Assembly: GCA_001298545.1 (NCBI GenBank)
Contig: LJCX01000026.1
Coordinates: 62,001-126,000, forward strand
Direction: 5' to 3'
Source of the DNA: Actinobacteria bacterium OV320
Lineage (GTDB): Bacteria; Actinomycetota; Actinomycetes; Streptomycetales; Streptomycetaceae
Length of the DNA stretch: 64,000 nucleotides
In this document: positions 33,885 through 42,385 of the stretch, one piece after another
How the letters are laid out: each line of letters begins with the position of its first letter
Position numbering within the stretch: the first letter of the stretch is position 1
Notes under the pieces: generated by a model
Told to the model about the DNA's origin: nothing
The model's database searches: none
The model's input: the letters and a program-made list of their open reading frames with translations, nothing else
Position numbers and translations under genes: made by a program

Positions 33885-35576
33885 TCAGAGCTGTGCCAGC
33901 TCGTCCACCAGGTCGTCCAGGCCCAGCGAGCCCTGCGAAAGGGCCGCCATGTGCCAGGACTTGAGGTCGAAGGCGTCGCCGTGGCGCTCACGGGCCTTCT
34001 CCCGGCCGAGCAGCCAGGCACGCTCGCCGAGCTTGTAGCCGATCGCCTGGCCGGGGATGGTCAGATAGCGGGTCAGCTCGCTCTCCACGAAGTCCGCCGG
34101 GCGGCTGCTGTGTGCGCCGAAGAACTCCTCGGCCAGCTCCGGGGTCCAGCGCTCGCCGGGGTGGAAGGGCGAGTCCGCTGGGATCTCCAGCTCCAGGTGC
34201 ATGCCGATGTCGACGATGACCCGCGCCGCCCGCATCATCTGCGCGTCCAGGTAACCGAGCCGCTGCTCCGCGTCGGTGAGGAAACCGAGTTCGTCCATCA
34301 GCCGTTCCGCGTACAGCGCCCAGCCCTCGCAGTTGGCGCTGACCATGCCGACGGAGGCCTGGTAGCGGGAGAGGTCGCCGGCGATGTGCGCCCACTGCGC
34401 CAGCTGCAGGTGGTGACCGGGGACGCCCTCGTGGTACCAGGTCGAGACGAGGTCGTAGAGCGGGAAGCGGGTCTGTCCCATCGTCGGCAGCCAGGTGCGG
34501 CCCGGCCGCGAGAAGTCCTCCGTCGGGGGCGTGTAGTACGGGGCGGCCGCGCCACCGGGCGGGGCGATCCGCGACTCCACCTTCCGTACCCGCTCGGCGA
34601 GTTCGAAGTGCGTGCCGTCGAGCTTCTCGATCGCCTGGTCCATCAGGCCCTGGAGCCAGTCGCGGACCTCGTCGACGCCCTCGATGTGCGTGCCGTGCTC
34701 GTCGAGATGGGCCAGGGCCACCCAGGGGGTCTCCGCGCCCGGCAGGATCTTCTCGGCCTCCTTTTTCATCTCGGCGAGCAGCCGGTGGTACTCCGCCCAG
34801 CCGTACGCGTACGCCTCGTCGAGGTCGAGATCGGTGCCGTTGAAGTAGCGCGACGCGCGCGCGTACCGCTCGCGGCCCACGGTGTTCGGGGCGCCCTCGA
34901 TCGTCGGCGCGTACACGTCGCGCATCCAGTCCCGCAGCTCCACGACGGCCGCGGTCGCCGTACGGGCGGCCTCGTCCAGCTCCGCGCGCAGCGCGTCGGG
35001 ACCGGTGGACACGAAGTCCTCGAACCAGCCGCGGCCCTCGCCGTCCGTGTCCGACCACTCGGTGAGCTGTCCGACGAACGTGGCGGTCGGCCGGGGCGCG
35101 GCGTACAGCTTGCGCTCCAGACCCAGCGCCAGGGACTCCCGGTAGCCCGCGAGGGCCGCCGGCACCGCGCGCAGCCGCTCGGCGATCGCCGCCCAGTCGG
35201 CGTCGGTCTCGGTGGGCGTCACGGTGAACACCTCGCGCACGTGATGCGGAGGGGTGGCCATGTTGCCGACGCTGCGCAGTCCCTCGTGGCTCTCGAGCAC
35301 ACCGAGTTCCGCGGTCAGGCGCTCGCGCAGCAGGCGCGCGCACCGGCGCTCGATGTCACTGTCCGCGCCGGGCCTCCGCTCCGCCTCGTCGAGCCCGGCC
35401 AGGGTGTCGCGCGCGAGCTGCGCGAGCGCCTCCAGGCCGGCGGGCGAGTAGTCGGGCAGACGGCTCGAACTCTCCTGCACGCCGAGGTAGGTACCGGTCA
35501 CCGGGTCGAGGGCGATGAGGGCGTCGACATACGCGTCGGCGACCTCGCGGGGAAGCGGGCTGCTGGTCTGTGACAT
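33885..35576 (-). CDS. DUF885 family zinc metallopeptidase-like protein
   Basis: A 563-residue protein. The HExxH-like motif YHEGVPGHHLQ and the downstream Glu in SANCEGWALYAERLMDELG are the DUF885 catalytic signature. Related proteins are cytoplasmic or exported peptidases; no signal peptide is visible here. The start at MSQTSS (35576) is preferred over MEPM. Convergent with the rhodanese and upstream of an Lrp gene in the same direction. Substrate unknown. Confidence 0.88.
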   Translation of the reverse strand: MSQTSSPLPREVADAYVDALIALDPVTGTYLGVQESSSRLPDYSPAGLEALAQLARDTLAGLDEAERRPGADSDIERRCARLLRERLTAELGVLESHEGLRSVGNMATPPHHVREVFTVTPTETDADWAAIAERLRAVPAALAGYRESLALGLERKLYAAPRPTATFVGQLTEWSDTDGEGRGWFEDFVSTGPDALRAELDEAARTATAAVVELRDWMRDVYAPTIEGAPNTVGRERYARASRYFNGTDLDLDEAYAYGWAEYHRLLAEMKKEAEKILPGAETPWVALAHLDEHGTHIEGVDEVRDWLQGLMDQAIEKLDGTHFELAERVRKVESRIAPPGGAAAPYYTPPTEDFSRPGRTWLPTMGQTRFPLYDLVSTWYHEGVPGHHLQLAQWAHIAGDLSRYQASVGMVSANCEGWALYAERLMDELGFLTDAEQRLGYLDAQMMRAARVIVDIGMHLELEIPADSPFHPGERWTPELAEEFFGAHSSRPADFVESELTRYLTIPGQAIGYKLGERAWLLGREKARERHGDAFDLKSWHMAALSQGSLGLDDLVDELAQL

Positions 35577-35609
35577 GGGCTCCATCCTCGTACGAGGCGG
35601 TGGGGCACG

Positions 35610-36101
35610 TCACGCCGTTTGTCCCGAAGTCGTCGGCGGCAGCAGGGGTCCGCACTCCCACTGCTGGAATATCAGCCGCGTCTCGACCCGGGCCACCTCA
35701 CGCTGCGAGGTGAACTCGTCCAGCACCAGTCGCTGCAGATCCGCCATGTCCGCGACGGCGACATGGACGAGATAGTCGTCGGGCCCGGTGAGGTGGAAGA
35801 CGGTGAGCGCCTCCGGCAGCCCCCGGATCCGCTCCACGAAGGGCCCCACCAGCTCCCGCCGGTGCGGCCTGACCTGTACCGACAGCAGCGCCTGGAGGCC
35901 ACGCCCCAGTTTGGCCGGATCGAGCCGCAGCTGATGACCGAGGATCACGCCCGAGCGGCGCAGCCGCGTCACCCGGTCCAGACAGGTCGACGGCGCGACC
36001 CCGACCTGCGCCGCGAGGTCGCGGTAGGTGGTCCGGGCGTCGTTCTGAAGCAGCCGCAGCAGCTGGAGATCGACCGGGTCCAGTACGACGGATTCAGCCA
36101 T
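35610..36101 (-). CDS. Lrp/AsnC family regulator
   Basis: A 163-residue protein. The HTH (DLQLLRLLQNDARTTYRDLAAQVGVAPSTCLDRVTRLRRSG) and the C-terminal RAM domain (VFHLTGPDDYLVHVAV) are intact. Divergent, with a 60-bp spacer, from a PLP gamma-lyase, which it probably controls in response to an amino acid such as methionine or cysteine. Confidence 0.92.
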   Translation of the reverse strand: MAESVVLDPVDLQLLRLLQNDARTTYRDLAAQVGVAPSTCLDRVTRLRRSGVILGHQLRLDPAKLGRGLQALLSVQVRPHRRELVGPFVERIRGLPEALTVFHLTGPDDYLVHVAVADMADLQRLVLDEFTSQREVARVETRLIFQQWECGPLLPPTTSGQTA

Positions 36102-36161
36102 TGGCCGAACGTAGCACGGTGTTCGATTATGCGGTCCCGTTCGTTGTTCACCCTGCGGTCC

Positions 36162-37385
36162 ATGGACTCAGCCTCAGCGAGCACGCACGCGTACGACGAC
36201 GTACGCCGACCCGCGTCGAGAGCGCCCCGCGCACTGGCCACCGAGGCCGTGCACGCCGGGCGGGACGACCTGGCCCGCCAGGGCCTGCACGCCCCGCCGA
36301 TCGACCTGTCCACCACCTACCCCTCGTTCGACAGCCGCGGCGAGGCCGCCCGGATCGACGCGTTCGCCACGACGGGCGCGGAGCCGGAGGGACCGCCCGT
36401 CTACGGCCGGCTGGGCAATCCGACCGTCGCCCGGTTCGAGACGGCCCTCGCCCGCCTCGAAGGCACCGAGAGCGCGGTCGCGTTCGCCAGCGGGATGGCG
36501 GCGCTCAGCGCGGTGCTGCTCGCGCGCGCCTCGACGGGGCTGCGGCACGTCGTCGCCGTGCGCCCTCTCTACGGCTGCAGCGACCACCTGCTGACCGCCG
36601 GGCTGCTCGGCTCGGAGGTCACCTGGACCGACCCGGCCGGGATCGCCGACGCGCTGCGCCCGGACACCGGTCTCGTCATGGTCGAGTCGCCGGCCAACCC
36701 GACGCTCGCCGAGGTCGACCTGCGGGCCGTCGCCCACGCCTGCGGCTCGGTCCCGCTGCTCGCGGACAACACCTTCGCGACGCCCGTGCTCCAGCGCCCG
36801 GCCGAGCGGGGCGCGCGGCTCGTCCTGCACAGCGCCACCAAGTACCTGGGCGGACACGGGGACGTGCTGGGGGGCGTGGTCGCCTGCGACGAGGAGTTCG
36901 CCGGGCGGCTTCGGCAGATACGGTTCGCCACCGGCGGCGTCCTGCATCCGCTGGCCGGATATCTGCTGTTGCGGGGCCTGTCGACGCTCCCGGTGCGGGT
37001 GCGTGCCGCTTCCGCGACCGCCGCCGACCTGGCCCGGCGGCTGGCCGCCGACCCGCGGGTGGCCCGCGTCCACTATCCGCGGATCGGGGGCGCGATGATC
37101 GCCTTCGAGGTCCACGGCGACCCGCACGGGGTGATCGCGGGGGTCCGTCTGATCACCCCGGCCGTCAGCCTCGGCAGCGTCGACACCCTCATCCAGCACC
37201 CGGCGTCCATCAGCCATCGCATCGTGGACGCGCACGAGCGCCGGGGCGCGGGCGTGAGCGACCGGCTGCTGCGGCTCTCGGTCGGCCTGGAGGACGTCGA
37301 GGACCTGTGGGACGACCTGCGAGCCGCCCTCGGCGCGGCGAACACCACGGCCGACCCGACCGGGCACGAAGCCGCCGTCGTGTGA
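36162..37385 (+). CDS. Cys/Met metabolism PLP-dependent enzyme (gamma-lyase type)
   Basis: A 407-residue member of the trans-sulfuration PLP family: acts on cystathionine, methionine or a similar gamma-substituted amino acid. YGRLGNPTVARFETALARLEG is the N-terminal family motif and SATKYLGGHGDVLGGVV holds the PLP lysine. The C-terminal HPASISHR motif is present. Substrate specificity cannot be told apart (gamma-lyase versus gamma-synthase). ATG 36162 chosen; ATG 36129 is possible. Divergent from an Lrp regulator. Confidence 0.9.
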   Translation: MDSASASTHAYDDVRRPASRAPRALATEAVHAGRDDLARQGLHAPPIDLSTTYPSFDSRGEAARIDAFATTGAEPEGPPVYGRLGNPTVARFETALARLEGTESAVAFASGMAALSAVLLARASTGLRHVVAVRPLYGCSDHLLTAGLLGSEVTWTDPAGIADALRPDTGLVMVESPANPTLAEVDLRAVAHACGSVPLLADNTFATPVLQRPAERGARLVLHSATKYLGGHGDVLGGVVACDEEFAGRLRQIRFATGGVLHPLAGYLLLRGLSTLPVRVRAASATAADLARRLAADPRVARVHYPRIGGAMIAFEVHGDPHGVIAGVRLITPAVSLGSVDTLIQHPASISHRIVDAHERRGAGVSDRLLRLSVGLEDVEDLWDDLRAALGAANTTADPTGHEAAVV

Positions 37386-37493
37386 CCGCAGACGGCGATC
37401 CGGATGCGGCGGCGGCGCGTACGGCGGCCCGAGGTGCGGCGAACCGCGTACCTCGGCCGGGGGCGGGATGTGTGGGTGGCGAATCGTATGGGA

Positions 37494-37525
37494 CGGCCCG
37501 GCGGTGTGGTCGCACCGCCGGGCCG
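37494..37525. terminator. Bidirectional terminator
   Basis: CGGCCCGGCGGTG (37494-37506) pairs perfectly with CACCGCCGGGCCG (37513-37525) over a 6-nt loop, between the convergent gamma-lyase and GNAT genes. Confidence 0.85.
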
Positions 37526-37541
37526 CGTGGTGTCCCGTGAC

Positions 37542-38966
37542 TCAGTCGCGTGCGACGCGCTCGTCGTACCGCCCGGAGCCTGCTCGCGCCCGGGTCGCCG
37601 CGCCGTCGAGGCGCGCGGTGATGACCAGGGTGCCCTCCTCGATCTGGTAGTCGAGGGGCAGGCCGAGGCCGCGCATGGCGGCGACCATGCCGGTGTTGGA
37701 GGCCTGCGTCACGGCGTAGACGCTCTCGCAGCCCGCCTCGACGGCCATCGCCACCAGCCGGCCGAGCAGTTCGGCGCCGATGCCGCGCCGCTGCCACTGG
37801 TCCTCGATCAGCAGGGCGACCTCGGTCTCGTCGCCGTCCCACAGCAGGTGACCGAGGCCGACGACGCGCCCCGACGGGGTCTGCACGGCGAGCGTGCGGC
37901 CGAAGCGGGGGCTGAGCAGGTGCCTGAGGTAGCGGTCGGCGTCGCCGACCGGCCCGTGGTAGCGCATCCCGAGCGTGCGCGAGGAGCACCGGTCGTGCAT
38001 CGCCTTCGCCGCCGCCAGGTCACCGGGGTCGGCGCGGCGCACGGTGATGGCGTTGCCCTCGGGCAGCGTCAGCACGTCCTGGCCGCGCGGCACCCGCGGG
38101 CCGAGCCGGGCGTCCAGCTCCACCAGCGCACGCGCGCGGGCGAACTCGGTCGGGGTGAACGGCAGATACGGCCGCTCCACGGTGATCACGCCGCCTTCCG
38201 GCGCCCGCAGGCGCATCACGGTGTCCTCCAACACGCCCTCCACGGGCACGCCCTCCTGCCCGCGGCCGCTGCCGCCCGGCGCGGCGGGCAGCGAACGGAT
38301 CGTGCAGCGGCCCAGCAACTGACGTAGCGCCAAGGGTAGTTCAGCCGCGTCGAGCGCGGTGCGGGTGGCCAGGCCGAGGACCCGGGTCGGCGCGTCCACC
38401 AGGTCGTGGGCGTCGGCCCGTTCGATCCAGGTGCTGCTGCCGCCCGCCACCGCCACGGCCCGGGTGATCTCGCCCGCCGCCAGGGCGCCCGGGGCGCGCA
38501 GCAGGAACTCGTCCACGGTCTCCTCGCCCAGCGGGTGCGTCTGGAGGCTCAGGATGTCCACCCGGTGGCCGGCGAGCGCCGCGCAGAGTGCGGCCAGTGC
38601 CCCCGGGGCGTCCTTCACCGTCGTCCGCATCCGCCACAGGGCGCTCTCCTCGGTGACCTGGGAGGGGAGCTCGGACGGCCCGGCCTGCGGCTCCTCGGAG
38701 CGCGGCCGGGCGTCGGTATCGCCCGTGGGGGGTGCGTGACCGTGGCGTCGTGCCCACCAGGTGTGGAAACCGGCCGTGGCGACGAGCAGGGCCGCGGAGA
38801 CGGCCAGCAGCGCCGGACCGTCGGGGCCGTGGCCCACCAGGTTCGCCACCCCGTCGGCCACCGCGACCGCCGTGAACAGCGCGGCGAGTTCCACCACGTC
38901 CCGTCGCCAGTGGTGCACAGGGCGTCCGCGTTTCGCACGCGTCACATCAGACATGTCTCGAGTCAT
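37542..38966 (-). CDS. Membrane-linked ACT-GNAT acetyltransferase
   Basis: About 474 residues. Two hydrophobic segments lie near the N-terminus (about 24-40 and 50-70), then a charged linker, an ACT-type amino-acid-binding domain (LWRMRTTVKDAPGALAALCAALAGHRVDIL, about 110-180), an intermediate region, and a C-terminal GNAT domain (ITVRRADPGDLAAAKAMHDRC to QRRGIGAELLGRLVAMAVEAG). Actinobacterial GNAT proteins with ACT domains acetylate lysines on proteins under amino-acid control; the membrane part is an added feature. Start ambiguous: 38966 or 38954. Confidence 0.83.
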   Translation of the reverse strand: MTRDMSDVTRAKRGRPVHHWRRDVVELAALFTAVAVADGVANLVGHGPDGPALLAVSAALLVATAGFHTWWARRHGHAPPTGDTDARPRSEEPQAGPSELPSQVTEESALWRMRTTVKDAPGALAALCAALAGHRVDILSLQTHPLGEETVDEFLLRAPGALAAGEITRAVAVAGGSSTWIERADAHDLVDAPTRVLGLATRTALDAAELPLALRQLLGRCTIRSLPAAPGGSGRGQEGVPVEGVLEDTVMRLRAPEGGVITVERPYLPFTPTEFARARALVELDARLGPRVPRGQDVLTLPEGNAITVRRADPGDLAAAKAMHDRCSSRTLGMRYHGPVGDADRYLRHLLSPRFGRTLAVQTPSGRVVGLGHLLWDGDETEVALLIEDQWQRRGIGAELLGRLVAMAVEAGCESVYAVTQASNTGMVAAMRGLGLPLDYQIEEGTLVITARLDGAATRARAGSGRYDERVARD

Positions 38967-39088
38967 GCAGCCACTGTGGAGGAACGGTGTTGCGTGATCA
39001 CGAACGGTTTGTGACTGATGGGTAAAGGTTACCAATGCCCGTTTTGTTAATTCTTCTACGATCCCGCCGTGTACGGGGTGTCACGACC

Positions 39089-39125
39089 GTGCCGCGCACC
39101 GGGGGATGACGCCGGTGCGCGGCAC
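39089..39125. terminator. Terminator after phoD
   Basis: GTGCCGCGCACCGG (39089-39102) pairs perfectly with CCGGTGCGCGGCAC (39112-39125), 14 bp with a 9-nt loop, just beyond the phoD stop on the minus strand. Confidence 0.85.
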
Positions 39126-39149
39126 GTGTCCGAGGGTACGGGACGCGGA

Positions 39150-40736
39150 CTACTGGCCGACCCGTCCCGGCTGGAGCACCTGTGTGAACAGCACGGTCCC
39201 GTCCTGCTCGCGCAGACGCACCGTCAGCTCACCGCTGCCGCCGTCGATGTCGACCTCGCCGAAGAACTGGTAGCCGCCGGCGGGCGACACGTTCGACGCG
39301 GTCGGCGCCTTCACGAACACCCGCTCCGGACCGAAGGTGTCGTCCAGCACGCTGGCCGGGAAGGCGCCCGCGTTGAGGGGGCCGGAGACGAACTCCCAGA
39401 ACGGCTCGAAGTCACCGAACGCGGCCCGCGAGGGCTGGTAGTGCTGCGCCGAGGTGTGGTGGACGTCGGCCGTCAGCCACACCGTTCCGGTGATCCGGCG
39501 GTGCTTGATGTACCGCAGCAGTTCGGCGATCTGGAGCTCACGGCCCAGCGGCGCGCCCGGGTCGCCCTGCGCGACGGCCTCGATGTTCGCCCTGCCCTCG
39601 GTCGCGTCGGGCACCACCAGGCCGAGCGGCATGTCGGCGGCGATCACCTTCCACACCGCGCGCGACCGGGACAGCTCCCGCTTCAGCCACTCCAGCTGCT
39701 CGGCGCCGAGGATGCCCTGCGGGTCCACGGTCTGGTCGTCCGCCGAGTTCGCGTTGCGGTACGTCCGCATGTCCAGCACGAACACGTCCAGCAGCGGCCC
39801 GTGGCGCACGACCCGGTGGACCCGGCCCTCCTTCGCGCCCGGACGCAGGGTCGAGATCGGGAAGTACTCGCCGAACGCCCGCCGGGCGCGCCCCGCGAGC
39901 ACGTCGACGCTCTTCTCCGTGTACCGGGCGTCGGAGCCGGCGATCACCTCGCCGGGGTACCAGTTGTTGCGGACCTCGTGGTCGTCCCACTGGATGACGG
40001 ACGGCACCTGAGCGTTGAAGCGGCGCAGGTTCTCGTCGAGCAGGTTGTAGCGGAAGTTGCCGCGGAACTCGGCGAGCGTCTCGGCGACCTTGGACTTCTC
40101 CTCGGTGACGACGTTCCGCCAGAGGGTGCCGTCGGGCAGCGCCTGGGTCGCCGTGATCGGGCCGTCGGCGTAGATGTTGTCGCCGCTGCACAGGAAGAAG
40201 TCGGGATCGAGCTTCGCCATCGCGTCGAAGATGCGGTAGCCGCCCAGCTCGGGGTTGATGCCCCAGCCCTGGCCCGCGAGGTCTCCGGACCACAGGAAAC
40301 GCACCCCGCGCCGACGCCCCGGGGACACGGTGCGGAAGGTGCCGGTCACCGGCTCCCCGGTGCGTCGCGGGTCGTCCGGGTCGGCGAGGAGCACCCGGTA
40401 GTGGATCTGCTCGCCGGCGGGCAGCCCGTGCAGCCGGGTGGTGCCGGTGAAGTCCGTACCGGCGCCGAGCAGCGGACCGTGCCAGCGGCGGGCCCCGCGG
40501 AAGGACTCGGTGGCCGCGGTCTCGACGACCATCCGCGCGGGACGGTCGGAACGCACCCACACCAGCCCGGAGTCGGAGGTCACGTCCCCGGCCTGCACAC
40601 CCCAACCCGCCCTGGGCCGCCCGGACAGCGCGAATGCGGGCGCCGTGCCGACGGCGGCGGGCAGGGTCAGGGCCGCGGAAGCGGCGAGCGAGCCGCGCAG
40701 GACGCTGCGGCGCCCGGGAAACGGACTGGGTGACAT
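39150..40736 (-). CDS. phoD: PhoD family alkaline phosphatase / phosphodiesterase
   Basis: A 528-residue secreted enzyme releasing phosphate from organic esters. Twin-arginine signal GRRSVLRG is followed by a hydrophobic core and AFA-like cleavage site; GWGVQAGDVTSDSGLVWVRS is the PhoD N-terminal domain. Catalytic metal sites are seen in LWSGDLAGQGWG, FFLCSGDNIYAD, WDDHEVRNNW and LTADVHHTSAQHY. GGAGG precedes ATG 40736. A PHO-box-like repeat lies about 66 bp upstream, consistent with PhoP control. Confidence 0.93.
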   Translation of the reverse strand: MSPSPFPGRRSVLRGSLAASAALTLPAAVGTAPAFALSGRPRAGWGVQAGDVTSDSGLVWVRSDRPARMVVETAATESFRGARRWHGPLLGAGTDFTGTTRLHGLPAGEQIHYRVLLADPDDPRRTGEPVTGTFRTVSPGRRRGVRFLWSGDLAGQGWGINPELGGYRIFDAMAKLDPDFFLCSGDNIYADGPITATQALPDGTLWRNVVTEEKSKVAETLAEFRGNFRYNLLDENLRRFNAQVPSVIQWDDHEVRNNWYPGEVIAGSDARYTEKSVDVLAGRARRAFGEYFPISTLRPGAKEGRVHRVVRHGPLLDVFVLDMRTYRNANSADDQTVDPQGILGAEQLEWLKRELSRSRAVWKVIAADMPLGLVVPDATEGRANIEAVAQGDPGAPLGRELQIAELLRYIKHRRITGTVWLTADVHHTSAQHYQPSRAAFGDFEPFWEFVSGPLNAGAFPASVLDDTFGPERVFVKAPTASNVSPAGGYQFFGEVDIDGGSGELTVRLREQDGTVLFTQVLQPGRVGQ

Positions 40737-40801
40737 GGAAGGGCCTCCAGGGGCGGGAACCGGCCGGTGTGCACAGCCACAACTACTGGTGCGCCGCAGC
40801 G

Positions 40802-40823
40802 CACACGGAAACCACAAGTGAAC
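40802..40823 (-). promoter_or_regulatory. PHO-box-like direct repeat upstream of phoD
   Basis: On the minus strand, GTTCACTTGTG (40823-40813) is followed directly by GTTTCCGTGTG (40812-40802): two 11-bp units. The Streptomyces PhoP binding unit begins GTTCACC and is spaced by 11 bp. The first unit matches its start well and the second partly. Confidence 0.6.
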
Positions 40824-40901
40824 AACTGGCCGCGCGCACCCGGGATCCGACACGCGCGGCCCGCGTCCCGGCCGTGTCACCGCCCGCGTCTCCCGCCCCT
40901 G

Positions 40902-42338
40902 TCACCCGCCCGCGACGGCCTGCGCCATCAGCTGTACGCCGTCCCGGACGCGCGTGGGTGACAGCTGCGCGTAGCCGAGGACGAGACGGATGTGCGCGTC
41001 CCGCACGGCACGCGCGTGTGTGTACTCCGCCAGCGCACGCACCTCGACGCCCGCCGCGGCCGTCCGCGCGAGGAACCTCTCCCGCGGCCCGTACCGCGCC
41101 GGGAACTCGGCGATGACATGCAGCCCCGCCGCGATCCCGGACACCCGTGCCCCGGGGAAGTGCTCCCCGAGCGCGCCCACCAGGGCGTCCCGGCGCTCCC
41201 GGTAGGCCCGCTGGCAGCGGCGCAGCTGACGGTCGTAGTCGCCGCGCTCCACGAACCGGGCGAACAGCGCCTGGTCGAGCGTGGGATGGCCGAGGTCCAT
41301 CGTCCGCTTGCGCTCGACGACGTCCTCGGCGAGCGCCTCGGGAACGAGCAGCCAGCCGAGCCGCAGCCCCGGAGCGAGTGACTTGCTGACCGACCCGGTG
41401 TAGGCCACGCGCTCGGGATCCAGTCCCTGGAGCGCGCCCACGGGAGCGCGGTCGTAGCGGAAGTCGCCGTCGTAGTCGTCCTCGACCACGAAGCCGTCCA
41501 CGGACCTCGCCCAGTCGAGCAGTTCGGCGCGCCGCCGCGCGGAGTACGCGATCCCGGTGGGGAACTGGTGCGCCGGCGTCGTCACCACCGCCCGCACCCC
41601 GGACGACCTGAGCGGGTCCACGGCCAGCCCCTCGGTGTCGAGCGGCAGCGGTACGGCGGTGACGCCCGCCGCCGCGTACAGGGCGCTGTGCTGGGGGCTC
41701 CCGGGGTCCTCGACGCCGACGGTGGCCGTCCCGCGCGCGTGCAGCGCGAGCCCGAGCAGAGCCGTCGCCTGGGCGACCCCGGAGACGACGACGAGGCGCT
41801 CCGGGTCGGCGACCACGCCCCGGCGGCGGGCGAGGAGCCCGGCGAGCGCGGTGCGCAGCCGGGGCAGCCCGCGCGGGTCGGGATAGCCGAGTTCGTGGTG
41901 GGGCAGCTCGGCGAGCACACCCCGCTGCGCGGCGGCCCAGGCTGCGCGCGGGAACAGCGACAGGTCCGGGGTGCCCGGCACGAAGTCGGCCCGTACGCCC
42001 GGGGGTCGCGGAGCGAGGTCACGCGCGCGTGGCCGGGCCGCCCGGACCGCGCCGCTCACCCAGGTTCCCGCGCCGCGGCCGCTGCGCAGATAGCCCTCGG
42101 CCGTCAACTGCTCGTACGCCTCCGTCACCAGCCCGCGCGAGACGCCGAGATCGGCGGCCAGATCCCGGCTCGACGGCAGCCGGGTGCCCTGCGCGAGCCG
42201 CCCCGAACGGACCGCGTCCCGCAGGGCGGCCTGGAGCGCGCGGCCCCGCGCGCGTGGCGGGGCCGAGGCGGCCGGCAGCAGCAGCTCCCAGGCCGCCGAC
42301 CCGGGCCCTGGGACGGGATTGGTCCCCGATGGCGTCAT
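40902..42338 (-). CDS. MocR/PdxR family regulator (GntR HTH fused to aminotransferase)
   Basis: A 478-residue protein. The N-terminal GntR HTH (ALRDAVRSGRLAQGTRLPSSRDLAADLGVSRGLV) is joined to a class I aminotransferase-like domain with TTPAHQFPTG, EDDYDGDFRYD and the PLP-lysine motif TGSVSKSLAPGLRLGW. Such proteins use PLP or an amino-acid ligand to control neighbours. Divergent from an EamA transporter, as MocR genes often are. Confidence 0.93.
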   Translation of the reverse strand: MTPSGTNPVPGPGSAAWELLLPAASAPPRARGRALQAALRDAVRSGRLAQGTRLPSSRDLAADLGVSRGLVTEAYEQLTAEGYLRSGRGAGTWVSGAVRAARPRARDLAPRPPGVRADFVPGTPDLSLFPRAAWAAAQRGVLAELPHHELGYPDPRGLPRLRTALAGLLARRRGVVADPERLVVVSGVAQATALLGLALHARGTATVGVEDPGSPQHSALYAAAGVTAVPLPLDTEGLAVDPLRSSGVRAVVTTPAHQFPTGIAYSARRRAELLDWARSVDGFVVEDDYDGDFRYDRAPVGALQGLDPERVAYTGSVSKSLAPGLRLGWLLVPEALAEDVVERKRTMDLGHPTLDQALFARFVERGDYDRQLRRCQRAYRERRDALVGALGEHFPGARVSGIAAGLHVIAEFPARYGPRERFLARTAAAGVEVRALAEYTHARAVRDAHIRLVLGYAQLSPTRVRDGVQLMAQAVAGG

Positions 42339-42342
42339 GGAA

Positions 42343-42363
42343 GTGGACCTTAACCGGGACCAC
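42343..42363. promoter_or_regulatory. MocR operator candidate
   Basis: GTGGACC (42343-42349) and GGGACCAC (42356-42363) combine a direct repeat of GGACC, 12 bp apart, with GTGG/CCAC ends. It lies between the MocR start (42338) and the EamA start (42386). Confidence 0.45.
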
Positions 42364-42385
42364 CGTCGTTCCTAGCGTCACCTTC

